A stretch of DNA of 64,000 nucleotides from Anaerolineales bacterium (GCA_016932955.1 JAFGBV010000037.1:30210-94209); one strand, 5' to 3'. Numbered from the stretch's first letter, positions 54,192 through 63,326 are shown. Notes: generated from the letters alone by a model not told the origin. Program-made: numbers and translations.

Positions 54192-55778
54192 TCAAGGCAG
54201 GTACATAAAATGATATCCTTCCAGCACCCAAACTTCCGCATCGCCCTCCAGCGGTACCATCCACAACGACACACCGTCTGTGCCAGTGTAAAAAGCATAA
54301 TTACCATCTGGAGATTGATACACGGGCTGGCTGGTAAGGTCAGGACCGTAGGCCTGGGCAGGCTCCTGCGAGGCAGCTGGGATAATGGCCAGGTCGGGCA
54401 AATCCTGCCAGGCCAGAAGCTCCCCGGTGCGCCAATTCAAGCCGAAAAGCTTAGTATTGGTGCATTGCAGCCCATATCCCCGGCAAAGCACCACTGGGTC
54501 GCCGAAGAAATCTGGACCAAAAGCAACACTCTGCGGTTCAAATGGTGTGCGGTACACCTGCACCCAATCGCCAGACCACTGTCCACACTCATTCGACTCC
54601 CATGCACAGGAAAAGTAGTAATCATACCCATCATCACCCAGCAAGATCTCGCGCTTACCAGAGAGTGTGTCTACAATCATGATTTTCCGTGAGCTATCAA
54701 AGGTATATTCCTCGCCGTCAAATTCCAAAGAGCGATGCTGGTAGAGAAGGTATTGACCGCCCGGCGCCCACACCGGCCCATTGTCCATACCCCAGGCCTG
54801 GGGGTCTGGCTCTTGCAAGAAGAGCGCGCCAGTGGCCAGATTCAATCCCCAAACAGCGCCTCCAAACCCATCAAAGGTCTGCGCCTGAATTGCCAGCCTG
54901 GAACCATCCTGATTCCAAACTCGGTCGCCATCTGTTCCCAGGCGTTCACTTGTCTGCGAGCTGGGGTCATAAAGCAACACTTCTCCATACTCTCCGTAGT
55001 TGACCATCACCAAAATACGGCTATCTGCCACGAATTGAACCTCTTTTTCAACCCCATCTGGCGGCAGGTAATCGTATGCGCCGCTTGACGTGTCTTGCAA
55101 GATCACATGCCAATCCGAAGTACTCACCCCCAAGGTCAAATAACGCCCATCTGGAGAAAATTGGAAATCCTGGCATGTGACCACCAGGCATTCAGCCGGC
55201 ACAGGGATGCTGCGAATAGCCGGATGGTTATAGTAGATGCCATACTGGACAAACAGCGGCTGCACGCCTGCTCCTGGCAACATATAGGAATTAAAACCCC
55301 GGTCGGCAAAAGATAAACGCCCCGCACGCTGGCCATCTGGCGAAAATCCCCACAACTGCGGCAGCTTGATATTTGCCACATCGCCAGCAGAATCCGGGCG
55401 ACCGATCCCAGTCGATTGGAATGGATAGAGATTGTCGCTGGTGAAGACGATCAGGTTGTGCAGGAGATCATGGGCAGGATCTGCCAGATCTTGCGCGCTG
55501 ATCTCAATATTAGGTGCCAGAATCGGCCCACTGGTTAGCGGTTGGGTGGGCCGCGGTGTGCTGGTAGCAGTGGGCAAAGGCGTTCGTGTCGCTGTGCTGG
55601 TGGCTGTGGGAATGCTAAAGGCAGTGGGAGTCCAAGAGGGCACAATGGTGATCCGCGAGCCTGCCACAAGGGTCGATGCAAGTGGCGTAAGAGTGGGGGG
55701 CATTTCCGGGGAAGATGCCCTGCATGCGCTCAAGAGCAGAACAAGGCACATTAGTTGAATGATAGGCATCCTTCTCAT
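54192..55778 (-). CDS. Propeller-type lipoprotein (TolB/WD40-like)
   Basis: 528 residues. The signal peptide ends CLVLLLSACRA, a good lipobox (Cys 19), followed by a 60-residue Thr/Pro/Ser linker. The globular part has repeated FSPDGRYLTLG, WNQDGSRLAIQ, WAPGGQYLLYQ and YQSPDGNYAFY blades, as in TolB-like beta-propellers. It would sit on the outer face of the membrane, raised by the linker. No enzymatic residues are seen; ligand binding or protein interaction is likely. Architecture resembles the exported lipoprotein at 5-6.8 kb only in its linker. Confidence 0.8.
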   Translation of the reverse strand: MRRMPIIQLMCLVLLLSACRASSPEMPPTLTPLASTLVAGSRITIVPSWTPTAFSIPTATSTATRTPLPTATSTPRPTQPLTSGPILAPNIEISAQDLADPAHDLLHNLIVFTSDNLYPFQSTGIGRPDSAGDVANIKLPQLWGFSPDGQRAGRLSFADRGFNSYMLPGAGVQPLFVQYGIYYNHPAIRSIPVPAECLVVTCQDFQFSPDGRYLTLGVSTSDWHVILQDTSSGAYDYLPPDGVEKEVQFVADSRILVMVNYGEYGEVLLYDPSSQTSERLGTDGDRVWNQDGSRLAIQAQTFDGFGGAVWGLNLATGALFLQEPDPQAWGMDNGPVWAPGGQYLLYQHRSLEFDGEEYTFDSSRKIMIVDTLSGKREILLGDDGYDYYFSCAWESNECGQWSGDWVQVYRTPFEPQSVAFGPDFFGDPVVLCRGYGLQCTNTKLFGLNWRTGELLAWQDLPDLAIIPAASQEPAQAYGPDLTSQPVYQSPDGNYAFYTGTDGVSLWMVPLEGDAEVWVLEGYHFMYLP

Positions 55779-55790
55779 CGGCGCGCTCCG

Positions 55791-56195
55791 TCAGGCAATC
55801 CGGGATTTAACCCCACTCATATTGGGGTAGATTATCTGGGGGTCTTGCTGGTCAATTTTTACTGACACCTGCTGCCCTGGTTGGAGCAGCGGGAGCACAG
55901 TCAGATCAGCCAGCCAGTGCGCTTTAGCATAGTAAGCAGTGCCACCCGGTGGTTCGACATTCATATGCACATCCACTCGAGCGCGCCCAACCCCATCTTC
56001 GATTATCATCGAGTGCTGCATGCTGATCACCATAGCCCCAGCCCAAATAGCTTGTGCTTCACGCTTGCGCACCTCATCAAGCCGCGCCATAGCATTCAAG
56101 CCATCCTGGCGGATGCGGCGCATCACCAGGAAGACGACCAACCCGGAAAACACCACAGGCAGTAAAACAATGCCAATGACAAGCACAACGTCCAT
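55791..56195 (-). CDS. Small membrane-anchored protein, unrecognised
   Basis: 134 residues. One N-terminal membrane span (VVLVIGIVLLPVVFSGLVVFLVM), a basic stop-transfer segment (RRIRQDG), then a soluble beta-rich domain ending QPGQQVSVKIDQQDPQIIYP. I do not recognise the family. It lies 12 bases before the propeller lipoprotein and 11 after another small membrane protein, so the three are probably one operon. Confidence 0.65.
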   Translation of the reverse strand: MDVVLVIGIVLLPVVFSGLVVFLVMRRIRQDGLNAMARLDEVRKREAQAIWAGAMVISMQHSMIIEDGVGRARVDVHMNVEPPGGTAYYAKAHWLADLTVLPLLQPGQQVSVKIDQQDPQIIYPNMSGVKSRIA

Positions 56196-56206
56196 CGTGA
56201 TTCTCT

Positions 56207-56578
56207 CTAAAACGACTTATAGATAATATAACCGCCTGCGATCACCCCGATGATCGCAACGAAGATTAGAAAAACTTTCTGCTCAAGCGAAAGCCGCTGC
56301 CACTCTGTCTTGTCTATTAACGGCTTTGCATCCATTGGCGCTATTGGCGAGGCAACAGCGCGTCTGAATAAGATATTGACCAAGGCAAGTGCCAGGTTAG
56401 GGCGTAACCATATTAACACGGCGGGCATGAGCAGGAACAAGCCGCATGAAAGCTGCCCTAACTGCTCAATCCTGGCTGACCCCTCTGCCTTTCCAATAAA
56501 TAACAACACAAGAGCGGCACTGAACAACGCGCCTGCCAGCCATGCTAACACTTTACCAGCTTGATCCTGATCACCCAT
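56207..56578 (-). CDS. Small integral membrane protein, unrecognised
   Basis: 123 residues from ATG 56578 (a start ten codons earlier is possible). Two membrane spans near the N-terminus (VLAWLAGALFSAALVLLFI; LGQLSCGLFLLMPAVLIWL) and one at the C-terminus (KVFLIFVAIIGVIAGGYII). No family recognised. It precedes the membrane protein at 55791-56195 in the same direction. Confidence 0.6.
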   Translation of the reverse strand: MGDQDQAGKVLAWLAGALFSAALVLLFIGKAEGSARIEQLGQLSCGLFLLMPAVLIWLRPNLALALVNILFRRAVASPIAPMDAKPLIDKTEWQRLSLEQKVFLIFVAIIGVIAGGYIIYKSF

Positions 56579-56634
56579 ACCACCGACCTCGGCTTTCCGA
56601 CCGTTCACCGCTCGCCCGTCTGCGCGCCTGCGGG

Positions 56635-57087
56635 CTATTTAGGTAGTTTGCCGATCAGCTTCCAGATCCAGCGGTGCAAACTATGGGGAAAAACAACAGG
56701 CTCAGCAAACATCATTACACACTCGCCATGCACTTCGCTGATGCCATTTTCGGCGCAGAACTGCACTGCCGCCGGCGATTCCGCTCCCTGCTGCATCCAC
56801 ACGCGCCCGATCCCTGCCTGGGCTGCATCGCGCACAACTTTCTCTGTCTGCACGGGCGGGACGCAGATGATCACACCATCAACTGCCTCTGGCAGATCAG
56901 CAAAAGAAGGATAGCATTTCGTTCCATCAATCTTGTCTGCCTGCGGGTGAACCGGGTAAAGAGTATATCCCTTTCCTTTCAGCTCATTATGGATCGTATT
57001 GCCAAACTTGTTGCCGTTGCGCGAAAGGCCAACGATTGCCAGCTTGCGCTTGGCAATAAAATCCTGGACAGCTTGTTTACTGGTCAT
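56635..57087 (-). CDS. CoA-binding-domain protein (YccU-like)
   Basis: 150 residues from ATG 57087, supported by GGAGG eight bases before it. A single CoA-binding Rossmann domain: LAIVGLSRNGNKFGNTIHNE, YPVHPQADKIDGTKCYPSFA and VIICVPPVQTEKVVRDAAQA, as in the small stand-alone CoA-binding proteins. The C-terminal CVMMFAEP is also conserved. They bind CoA but have no proven reaction. It lies 26 bases after the deformylase gene. Confidence 0.9.
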   Translation of the reverse strand: MTSKQAVQDFIAKRKLAIVGLSRNGNKFGNTIHNELKGKGYTLYPVHPQADKIDGTKCYPSFADLPEAVDGVIICVPPVQTEKVVRDAAQAGIGRVWMQQGAESPAAVQFCAENGISEVHGECVMMFAEPVVFPHSLHRWIWKLIGKLPK

Positions 57088-57113
57088 GCACAATCCTCCA
57101 TATATCAACCACA

Positions 57114-57623
57114 TCATTTCTGCTTTTCGAGATGCTCGCGTTGCGATTGCAATGCAAAGGACCTGCCATCGATCGCCCGTTGCACCGCCAATACACCATC
57201 CAGGTGATCCACTTCATGTTGAATAAGTTCTGCCATCGCATCCTCAAAATGTAAGGTGTGTTCATCCCAGCTCAAGTCACGAAAGGTTACGTCCAGCTTA
57301 CGATGGCGGCGTAGACGTACCAGCAGATCGGGGAAGCTCATGCAATCATCCCATAGCTCCATCATTTCCTCACTCTGCTGCGAAAATTGCGGATTAATGA
57401 ACACCAGCGGTTGGTCGAGGTGCATATAGACGATGCGCTTTGCTATCCCAATCTGCGGTGCAGAGATCGCTCGTCCCCAGCCATGACTGGCACGAAAATC
57501 CATCATCGTATCATGCAAATCGTTAACCACCTCTTTGACGATTTCGCGCTCATCCTGATGAACTAGCTCACTGACTGTAAATAATGCTGGATTTCCTAGC
57601 AATAATATTTTCCGAACGGTCAT
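57114..57623 (-). CDS. def: Divergent peptide deformylase
   Basis: 169 residues. The three deformylase motifs are recognisable but altered: GxGLAAPQ appears as GRAISAPQIG, EGCLS as DDCMSFPD (the Cys metal ligand is kept), and HExxH as IQHEVDHLDG. The metal ligands Cys, His, His and catalytic Glu are all present, so activity is plausible: removal of formyl from nascent Met. Differences in motifs 1 and 2 place it with the less-studied type III or PDF-like proteins, so it may not be the main housekeeping enzyme. Confidence 0.82.
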   Translation of the reverse strand: MTVRKILLLGNPALFTVSELVHQDEREIVKEVVNDLHDTMMDFRASHGWGRAISAPQIGIAKRIVYMHLDQPLVFINPQFSQQSEEMMELWDDCMSFPDLLVRLRRHRKLDVTFRDLSWDEHTLHFEDAMAELIQHEVDHLDGVLAVQRAIDGRSFALQSQREHLEKQK

Positions 57624-57635
57624 CTCATATCACCT

Positions 57636-57862
57636 TTATTCTTCACTGACCAAGCGGGTTCCACATGCCTGGCAAAAAAGTGCATCCGAAGTGTGGCTGC
57701 GGCCGCATTTTGGGCAACGGCGTGGCAAATCTACCACTAAAGCAGCCCCACAAGCCAGGCACTATTCCTCCTGCTGAAACGCGCTGCCAGTTGGTCTGCC
57801 AGCGCGCTGGCATTGATATATCCATGGAACATGCGCTGGTGGGTGGGGTTCAAAGCAGACAT
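57636..57862 (-). pseudogene. Frame-broken small zinc-ribbon protein gene
   Basis: From ATG 57862 one frame reads MSALNPTHQRMFHGYINASA and LADQLAARF, then loses sense at a stop. A second frame encodes a clean zinc ribbon, CLACGAALVVDLPRRCPKC and GRSHTSDALFCQACGTRL, ending at TAA 57636-57638, but is preceded by TAG and has no start of its own. One inserted base near 57765 would join them into a protein of about 75 residues. Total length is 3n+2, as expected for one frameshift. It may be a real decay, a sequencing error, or two unrelated frames. Confidence 0.55.
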
Positions 57863-57892
57863 TGCGCCATCTCTACTCTTATTATATACCGG

Positions 57893-58639
57893 TTACGTCG
57901 AGGATTGAGCAGGCTTCTGGCAAACGAAATGTATCAGACCATCCAGATCCACCTGATGAACAAGAAACCCCACATCTTTGAGCAGGCGTAGCCAGGTTTC
58001 CAAAGGGAATAAACCTCCTATATGCCGGTCACTCTCGATCGTTAATTTACCCGCTTGGCGGATCAGGTATACAAAGACAAACTCGCATGTCGTATCGGTT
58101 GGATCGGGGTCGTAGTAATTCTCAAAGAAAGCCACTTCGATATCCCCCTCACGATTGCTTGAACAGTCAACTGAATTCTGCGGAAAAGACCCCGCCAGGT
58201 ATTCAGCATAGGTGCAGAATATCCCCCCCGGTTTCAAGTGCCAGAAAGCTGTTTCAAACACTGCCTTCAGATCATCCTCGCTGAGCATGTAATCGATCGA
58301 GTCTGCGCATATCACTGCATCAAAAGCTTGCCCCAGGCGCAGGCTACGCATATCGCCTTGCTGGTAGCGCAGCTCAGGGTTCAGCCTGCGGGCATTCTCC
58401 AGCATCCCATCGCTCAGATCCACACCGGTGACCTGGAAAGTATGCTTGAGCCAATAATCCAGGTGCCCGCCGCCACACCCCAGATGGAGCAAGGTATGCG
58501 TCTCAATGCGGGTATGCTCGCCGATCAAGCGCCTAAACGTGGCAGCCTCGTCCATGTAATGCTCTTTGCGGCTGATATAAGGCCACAGCCAAGCCAGGTC
58601 TCCATACATGCGCGCTGTTGAAATGTTTTGTAACTCCAT
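57893..58639 (-). CDS. Class I SAM-dependent methyltransferase
   Basis: 248 residues from ATG 58639 (a TTG seven codons earlier is less likely). Motif I is LLHLGCGGGHLDYWL, motif II VTGVDLSDGMLENARRL, then FDAVICADSIDYML and LKPGGIFCTYAE. The central region is long and acidic (FFENYYDPDPTDTTCEFVFV), typical of small-molecule methyltransferases. Acceptor unknown. Confidence 0.88.
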   Translation of the reverse strand: MELQNISTARMYGDLAWLWPYISRKEHYMDEAATFRRLIGEHTRIETHTLLHLGCGGGHLDYWLKHTFQVTGVDLSDGMLENARRLNPELRYQQGDMRSLRLGQAFDAVICADSIDYMLSEDDLKAVFETAFWHLKPGGIFCTYAEYLAGSFPQNSVDCSSNREGDIEVAFFENYYDPDPTDTTCEFVFVYLIRQAGKLTIESDRHIGGLFPLETWLRLLKDVGFLVHQVDLDGLIHFVCQKPAQSST

Positions 58640-58817
58640 GATTCCATCCCGATCGTTCAATAAGGTGAGTAGTCCATGACAATCTCGTTCTGTTGTCTTG
58701 CTGGCTTAGTATATGCGAACTCTCCTGGAGTAGCAAGGATCAACCGCGTGCCCACGAGGAACGCCTCAAAATGCCTGTTCATATCGGCTATAATATCCCC
58801 ACCAGAGTCAAGCTGTG

Positions 58818-60470
58818 ATGAACGAACAACCATCCTCCACCTGGAAAGACTGGCTGAGGCGCGCCAACCAGGTCGCAGCGACACAAGAATTGGGAGCCCT
58901 CCTGCACCAGACGCTCCAGCTTCTGATCGCTGCTGGATCTGCGCAGGGAGGGGTGCTGCTCGCGCTAGATCCACAGGCCGGTGATCTGGTTTGCATGGCT
59001 GCTCAAGGCTCTGACGATACACACCTGCTCAAAGGCATGCGAATTCCTGTCGAGCCAGGTATGCCGGGCAAAGCCCTCGCTGAGCAGCACGTCATTCTCT
59101 TCCAGGGCAATGAGCTGGAGTGTTTCCGCCACCTCTCCCCTCAGGCTTTCCCATCAATCACAGACTCGCCTGCCCTTGCCCTGCCCCTGCCGCTGCAAAA
59201 CCAGGCAATTGGCGTACTCTTACTCTTCGCCCCGCAAGATGCTCACCTCGACCTTTTAGAGCTGCTGGCCCAACGCATGGCAACAGAAATTTCTCGCGCT
59301 GCACAATTGCAAGCGGTTCAGGATCGCAACCTGCGCTTGCAAACCATGATCGATATCTTCGGCAAAATCGGCTCCACCCTCGATCGCGACCGCCTGCTGC
59401 GTATGCTGATCGACTATGCACGAGAAGTGATCCATGCAGAGGCATGTTCATTATTTCTGGTCGACGACGCCTCCCAGGATATCGTTCTTCACCTGGCCAG
59501 CCCTCCAGATGTAAAATTGAATGAGCAGCAGGTGCGCGTGCCCGCTGGCAAAGGCATCATTGGCCACGTTGTCGAAACCGGCGATCCATTGCTGGTGCCA
59601 GATGTGTCTTTGGACAACCGTCACTACCGCCAGGTAGATAAGGCAATTGGCTTCATCACCCGTGCGATCCTGGCTGTGCCATTGCGCAGCCGTACAGTGA
59701 TCTTGGGTCAGGAGCGCGGCACCATCCAGGAACATGTGATCGGCGGTTTTGAGGCAGTCAATAAAGTTCAGGGCACTTTTGACAACGAAGACTCCTCCCT
59801 CTTGACCACCCTGGCAAACCAGGCTGCGACAGTCTTGCAGATCGCAGACCTGTATAACGATGCCAACGACCTCTTTCTCGACCTCGTCCGCACCCTCACC
59901 ACCGCCATTGATGCCAAAGATCCATACACCGAAGGGCATTCACAGCGAGTGAGTGATTTTTCCGTAGTGATCGCCCGCCAAATGGGCTTGCCTGCAGAGG
60001 TCGTCCACAAAGTGCGTATTGGCAGCCTATTGCACGATATCGGCAAGATCGGCATCCCAGATTCCATCCTCACCAAGCCGGGCCGCCTGACAGACGATGA
60101 GTTTGATGTGATGAAGCAACACCCGCAGATTGGCGCCAACATCATCGGGCAAGTGCGCCGTTTACACCAGGAGCTGCCTGCACTATCCGAACACCACGAG
60201 CGCCTTGATGGCAGCGGTTACCCGGCCGGCCTCAAAGGCGATCAAGTGTCACTGCTGGGTAGAATCGTAGCCGTGGCAGATGTTTTCGATGCGCTCACGT
60301 CTGATCGCCCCTATCGCGGGGCGATGCCAGTTGAAGAAGCCTTAGACTACTTGTTCCAGCGCGCCGGCAGACTATTTGATGAGCAGTGTGTGCAAGCACT
60401 GGCAAAAGGTTATATCCTACAAACCGTGGTCACCGAGAGGGAACGCCTGCTGAAAAGGTTCTCCACATAG
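58818..60470 (+). CDS. GAF-GAF-HD-GYP cyclic-di-GMP phosphodiesterase
   Basis: 550 residues from ATG 58818 (GTG 58815 also possible). Two GAF domains (about 15-165 and 180-350) are followed by HD-GYP, with HDIGKIGIPDSIL and EHHERLDGSGYPAGL intact, including the metal-binding HD and the GYP triad. It should hydrolyse c-di-GMP to pGpG or GMP, controlled by small ligands bound to the GAF domains. No membrane span, so it is cytoplasmic. It is the only clear c-di-GMP enzyme in the window and a natural counterpart to the GEMM-I aptamers at 49.4-49.9 kb. Confidence 0.93.
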   Translation: MNEQPSSTWKDWLRRANQVAATQELGALLHQTLQLLIAAGSAQGGVLLALDPQAGDLVCMAAQGSDDTHLLKGMRIPVEPGMPGKALAEQHVILFQGNELECFRHLSPQAFPSITDSPALALPLPLQNQAIGVLLLFAPQDAHLDLLELLAQRMATEISRAAQLQAVQDRNLRLQTMIDIFGKIGSTLDRDRLLRMLIDYAREVIHAEACSLFLVDDASQDIVLHLASPPDVKLNEQQVRVPAGKGIIGHVVETGDPLLVPDVSLDNRHYRQVDKAIGFITRAILAVPLRSRTVILGQERGTIQEHVIGGFEAVNKVQGTFDNEDSSLLTTLANQAATVLQIADLYNDANDLFLDLVRTLTTAIDAKDPYTEGHSQRVSDFSVVIARQMGLPAEVVHKVRIGSLLHDIGKIGIPDSILTKPGRLTDDEFDVMKQHPQIGANIIGQVRRLHQELPALSEHHERLDGSGYPAGLKGDQVSLLGRIVAVADVFDALTSDRPYRGAMPVEEALDYLFQRAGRLFDEQCVQALAKGYILQTVVTERERLLKRFST

Positions 60471-60531
60471 CTTGACCCGCACCTATTGCCTCAACCCTCC
60501 AATTAATATTATTCCCCCGTCCAGATCCACT

Positions 60532-61410
60532 TTATTCAAGAAGAGCTGCAAAAAGGTCTGCCAGGCAGCAGCCCGGCGAAGGGGGAGGCCATGCCTGGGC
60601 AAAATGCTCATAACACATGAGCTGCTTGCTCTGTTCCTCAGGCAGCCGCCGGAAAAGGTTGCCCGGACCAAACTGGGTGCGGTGGCAATTCAGCGCCTCC
60701 CATTTTGATTCTACCGAATTGGACACATCAATGACCGCAGTGACCTGTTCATCAGGCCAACCAAAGTCTTCGAAGCGCTCAAAATCACTGCTATCCTCCC
60801 CCATTGCTTGCAGCGAGGAGCGCATCTCTTCAAAAAAAGAACGGGGAATGGCAGTGTAATAGAGGCGAGCAGCCTGCCAGGCACGGCCCAGGTCAGGATA
60901 TTGGTGCGGGTCCGCGGCAGCATGGAACGCTGCCACAGTATGCCGGTGGATGGCGATGTGGTCCGGGTGCCCATACCCCCCATTCGGCTCAAAAGTAACC
61001 ACAATCTCCGGGCGGAGGCGGCGGATGATGCGCACCAGGCTCGGCACAACATCATCCGCAGGGGCATTGATCAAAGCACGTACATCCTGATTCTCAGGCG
61101 TACCAGCCATACCCGAATCGCGATAATCCAAAAAGATCAACTCACGCACACCCATCGTCTCTGCCGCGCAGCGCAGCTCCCCCTCCCGCACCTCTCCTAA
61201 AGTCTCTGGAGATGCCAGCGCAGGATCAGAGATCTCACCCGCCTCGCCACGTGTGGCACATACCAGGTAAACATCTACCCCCTGCGCCGCATAGCGGGCG
61301 ATTGTACCGCCGGTGCCAAATGCTTCATCATCCGGGTGAGCAAAAACCGCCAACAAAGAATGGTTGTGGACGTTCTTCATAAGATTGTCCAATTCATTGT
61401 ATGCCTCCAT
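60532..61410 (-). CDS. PIG-L (LmbE-like) family deacetylase
   Basis: 292 residues; ATG 61380 is an alternative start ten codons in. AVFAHPDDEAFGTGGTIARY carries the AHPDDE zinc motif, and GGYGHPDHIAIH the second (HPDH) site. VCATRGEAGEISD is conserved too. The family removes acetyl from N-acetylglucosamine-linked compounds such as precursors of mycothiol, bacillithiol or GPI-like lipids. The substrate here is unknown. It follows marR by 15 bases in the same direction and is probably under its control. Confidence 0.9.
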   Translation of the reverse strand: MEAYNELDNLMKNVHNHSLLAVFAHPDDEAFGTGGTIARYAAQGVDVYLVCATRGEAGEISDPALASPETLGEVREGELRCAAETMGVRELIFLDYRDSGMAGTPENQDVRALINAPADDVVPSLVRIIRRLRPEIVVTFEPNGGYGHPDHIAIHRHTVAAFHAAADPHQYPDLGRAWQAARLYYTAIPRSFFEEMRSSLQAMGEDSSDFERFEDFGWPDEQVTAVIDVSNSVESKWEALNCHRTQFGPGNLFRRLPEEQSKQLMCYEHFAQAWPPPSPGCCLADLFAALLE

Positions 61411-61425
61411 TTTTTACCGATAAGA

Positions 61426-61905
61426 TTATTTTTCTGTCCGCATGATCTCAGATCCCTTGCCCAAAATACGGCACAGTTCTCCTAAAGATTCTTGTTCTTG
61501 CTCGTCGAGCATACTCATTTCCTCAGTGATCGCTGCCACATGCCCCGGCAGAATGCGCTGAATCAACTCTCGCCCGCTTTGCGTCAACGAGACAGTGACA
61601 AAACGGCGATCCTGCGGGCTGCGTTGGCGCTGTACCCAGCCATGCTTCTCCAGGTTATCTACCACCAACGTGAGATTGCCTGTAGAAAGCAGCAACTTCG
61701 TGCTGATCTCAGATTGGCACATCGAACCTAAATGATAAAGAGCTTCCAGCACCCCAAACTGGCTGGGAGTGAGACCCGGGTGCGTATTGCGCTGGCTCAG
61801 GCGGGTCGCCAAGGATACAACAGCCCGGTTGAGCTTAATAAAAGTATTTAGCGCCCTTCGTTCACGTTCAGTGCCTTGATAATGGGTAGGCAAATCATTC
61901 ACCAT
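61426..61905 (-). CDS. MarR-family transcriptional regulator
   Basis: 159 residues. The winged helix is visible as LTPSQFGVLEALYHLGSMCQ, EISTKLLLSTGNLTLVVDNL (recognition helix) and the wing RSPQDRRFVTVSLTQSG. It sits in front of the PIG-L gene and divergent from the acyltransferase gene. Two palindromes just downstream of its own -10 box indicate negative autoregulation, released by a phenolic or lipophilic ligand as is usual in the family. Confidence 0.92.
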   Translation of the reverse strand: MVNDLPTHYQGTERERRALNTFIKLNRAVVSLATRLSQRNTHPGLTPSQFGVLEALYHLGSMCQSEISTKLLLSTGNLTLVVDNLEKHGWVQRQRSPQDRRFVTVSLTQSGRELIQRILPGHVAAITEEMSMLDEQEQESLGELCRILGKGSEIMRTEK

Positions 61906-61913
61906 GCATACAT

Positions 61914-61940
61914 TTTGATATCAAATATTTTGATATCAAA
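61914..61940 (-). promoter_or_regulatory. Paired MarR-type operators
   Basis: Two identical 12-bp palindromes TTTGATATCAAA at 61914-61925 and 61929-61940, centres 15 bp apart. They lie between the marR -10 box and its start codon, where binding would block transcription. Confidence 0.82.
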
Positions 61941-61969
61941 ATAATAGCGCAACATCATTATTTTGTCAA
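61941..61969 (-). promoter_or_regulatory. Promoter of marR
   Basis: On the minus strand TTGACA (61969-61964), a 17-base spacer and TATTAT (61946-61941), directly followed by the paired operators. Confidence 0.85.
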
Positions 61970-62048
61970 GGTGTTTTCCCAAAAAAAGATGGAATTCATC
62001 CACAATCCAGACGCCAACGCGGTAAAATATCCCCCACAGGAGTACCTT

Positions 62049-62726
62049 ATGGCTAATAAATTCGCCCGTTTTCTCGTCCGGCTGATATTCAAACTCATTG
62101 CACGCGTAAAGGTTGAGGGCAAAGAGAATATTCCCAATATCCCCTCCGCTGTGGTTGTATCGAACCATGTTGGACGCCTGGATGCCGGGTTGATCTATTA
62201 TTTCGTCGAGCAGCAAGAAGTCATCATGATGGTAGCGGAAAAATACCGCGAGCATGCTTTCTTCCGCTGGCTGGCAGAATCGCTGGATGGCATCTTTGTA
62301 GATCGCTTCAACGCCGACCTGAATGCCATGCGCGAGGTGCTGCGGCGTCTGAAAAAGGGCGGCGTACTGGCAATTGCACCCGAAGGAACGCGCAGCCCCA
62401 GCGGCGCCCTTCTCGAAGGGCGTGATGGCGCCAGTTATATCGCAGCCAAAGCCGGAGTGCCAGTTCTGCCTGTTGGCATCCAGGGTACACAGGATTTCAT
62501 CGTCAGCAAGCGTCTCAAGCACCTGCAGCGCCTGGACATTCTCGCCCGCGTGGGTAAACCATTCATGCTCCCCCCGCTGGTGGGCAAGGACCGCGAAGCC
62601 CACCTGCATACCTGTACTGAGGAGATCATGTGCCAGATCGCCGCCCTGCTGCCGCAGGAGATGCGCGGTTATTATGTAAATTATCCACGTGTGCAAGAAC
62701 TTATACAACAAAATGGACAAGGGTAA
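62049..62726 (+). CDS. PlsC-like 1-acylglycerol-3-phosphate acyltransferase
   Basis: 225 residues from ATG 62049, set by AGGAG six bases before it; a longer frame upstream runs into the operator region. Motif I is SNHVGRLDAG (NHxxxxD form), motif III IAPEGTRSPSGALLEG, and LPVGIQGTQDF is the last conserved block. An N-terminal hydrophobic helix may seat it on the membrane. It adds the second acyl chain to make phosphatidic acid, or an equivalent lipid. The final TAA shares one base with the next ATG (TAATG), so it is coupled to the exonuclease gene. Confidence 0.88.
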   Translation: MANKFARFLVRLIFKLIARVKVEGKENIPNIPSAVVVSNHVGRLDAGLIYYFVEQQEVIMMVAEKYREHAFFRWLAESLDGIFVDRFNADLNAMREVLRRLKKGGVLAIAPEGTRSPSGALLEGRDGASYIAAKAGVPVLPVGIQGTQDFIVSKRLKHLQRLDILARVGKPFMLPPLVGKDREAHLHTCTEEIMCQIAALLPQEMRGYYVNYPRVQELIQQNGQG

Positions 62727-63298
62727 TGGAATCAAGCATCCGTAAAGAAGCACAATTGGAAGCACAACGCTTGCTGCTTACCCGCCCGGTTTATCTGGAT
62801 ACAGAAACAACCGGCACAAGCCCGCAAGCAGAGATCATTGAAGTAGCCCTGGTCGATGATAGCGGAGCAGTGATATTCAACTCGCTCGTCTTGCCGCGCG
62901 GCCTCATCCACCCCGAGGCAACCCGTATTCACGGCATCACACCTGCCCAACTGGCTGGCGCCCGAAGCTGGCCTGATGTATGGGCTGAGGTAGCTCCCCT
63001 GCTCGCCGGGCGGTATATAGGCGCCTACAACGCCGAATTTGACCTGCGTATGCTCAAGCAGTCGCACCAGCGCTCCTGGCTGCGTTGGGACCTGGAAGAT
63101 AATAAATTCTTCTGCATCATGAAGCTTTATGCGCGCTTCCATGGCGAATGGGACCGCAGGCGCAACGCTTACCGACATATCTCTCTGGAAATGGCTGGTC
63201 AGCAGTGCAATATCACCATTCCAAACTCACACCGTGCTGCAGATGATGCCCGCCTGGCGCGCGCTTTGCTGATCCACATGGCTGGCTGGGATAAGTGA
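62726..63298 (+). CDS. DEDDh 3'-5' exonuclease (DnaQ-like)
   Basis: 190 residues from ATG 62726 (an earlier in-frame start inside the acyltransferase gene is rejected). The exonuclease motifs are intact: VYLDTETTGTSPQAEIIEVA (Exo I, DxE), IGAYNAEFDLRML (Exo II) and SHRAADDARLARAL (Exo III, HxxxxD). It removes nucleotides from DNA or RNA 3' ends with two metal ions. It is followed 28 bases on by a paralogue of the same length. Confidence 0.9.
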   Translation: MESSIRKEAQLEAQRLLLTRPVYLDTETTGTSPQAEIIEVALVDDSGAVIFNSLVLPRGLIHPEATRIHGITPAQLAGARSWPDVWAEVAPLLAGRYIGAYNAEFDLRMLKQSHQRSWLRWDLEDNKFFCIMKLYARFHGEWDRRRNAYRHISLEMAGQQCNITIPNSHRAADDARLARALLIHMAGWDK

Positions 63299-63326
63299 GA
63301 CGTCGGATTCAAACAAAGAGGCTGCA

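Noticed and set aside
61899..62765. Minus-strand frame of 288 codons opposite the acyltransferase
   Set aside because: It overlaps a PlsC-like gene with intact motifs and the marR start; hydrophobic stretches are by-products of the opposite strand.
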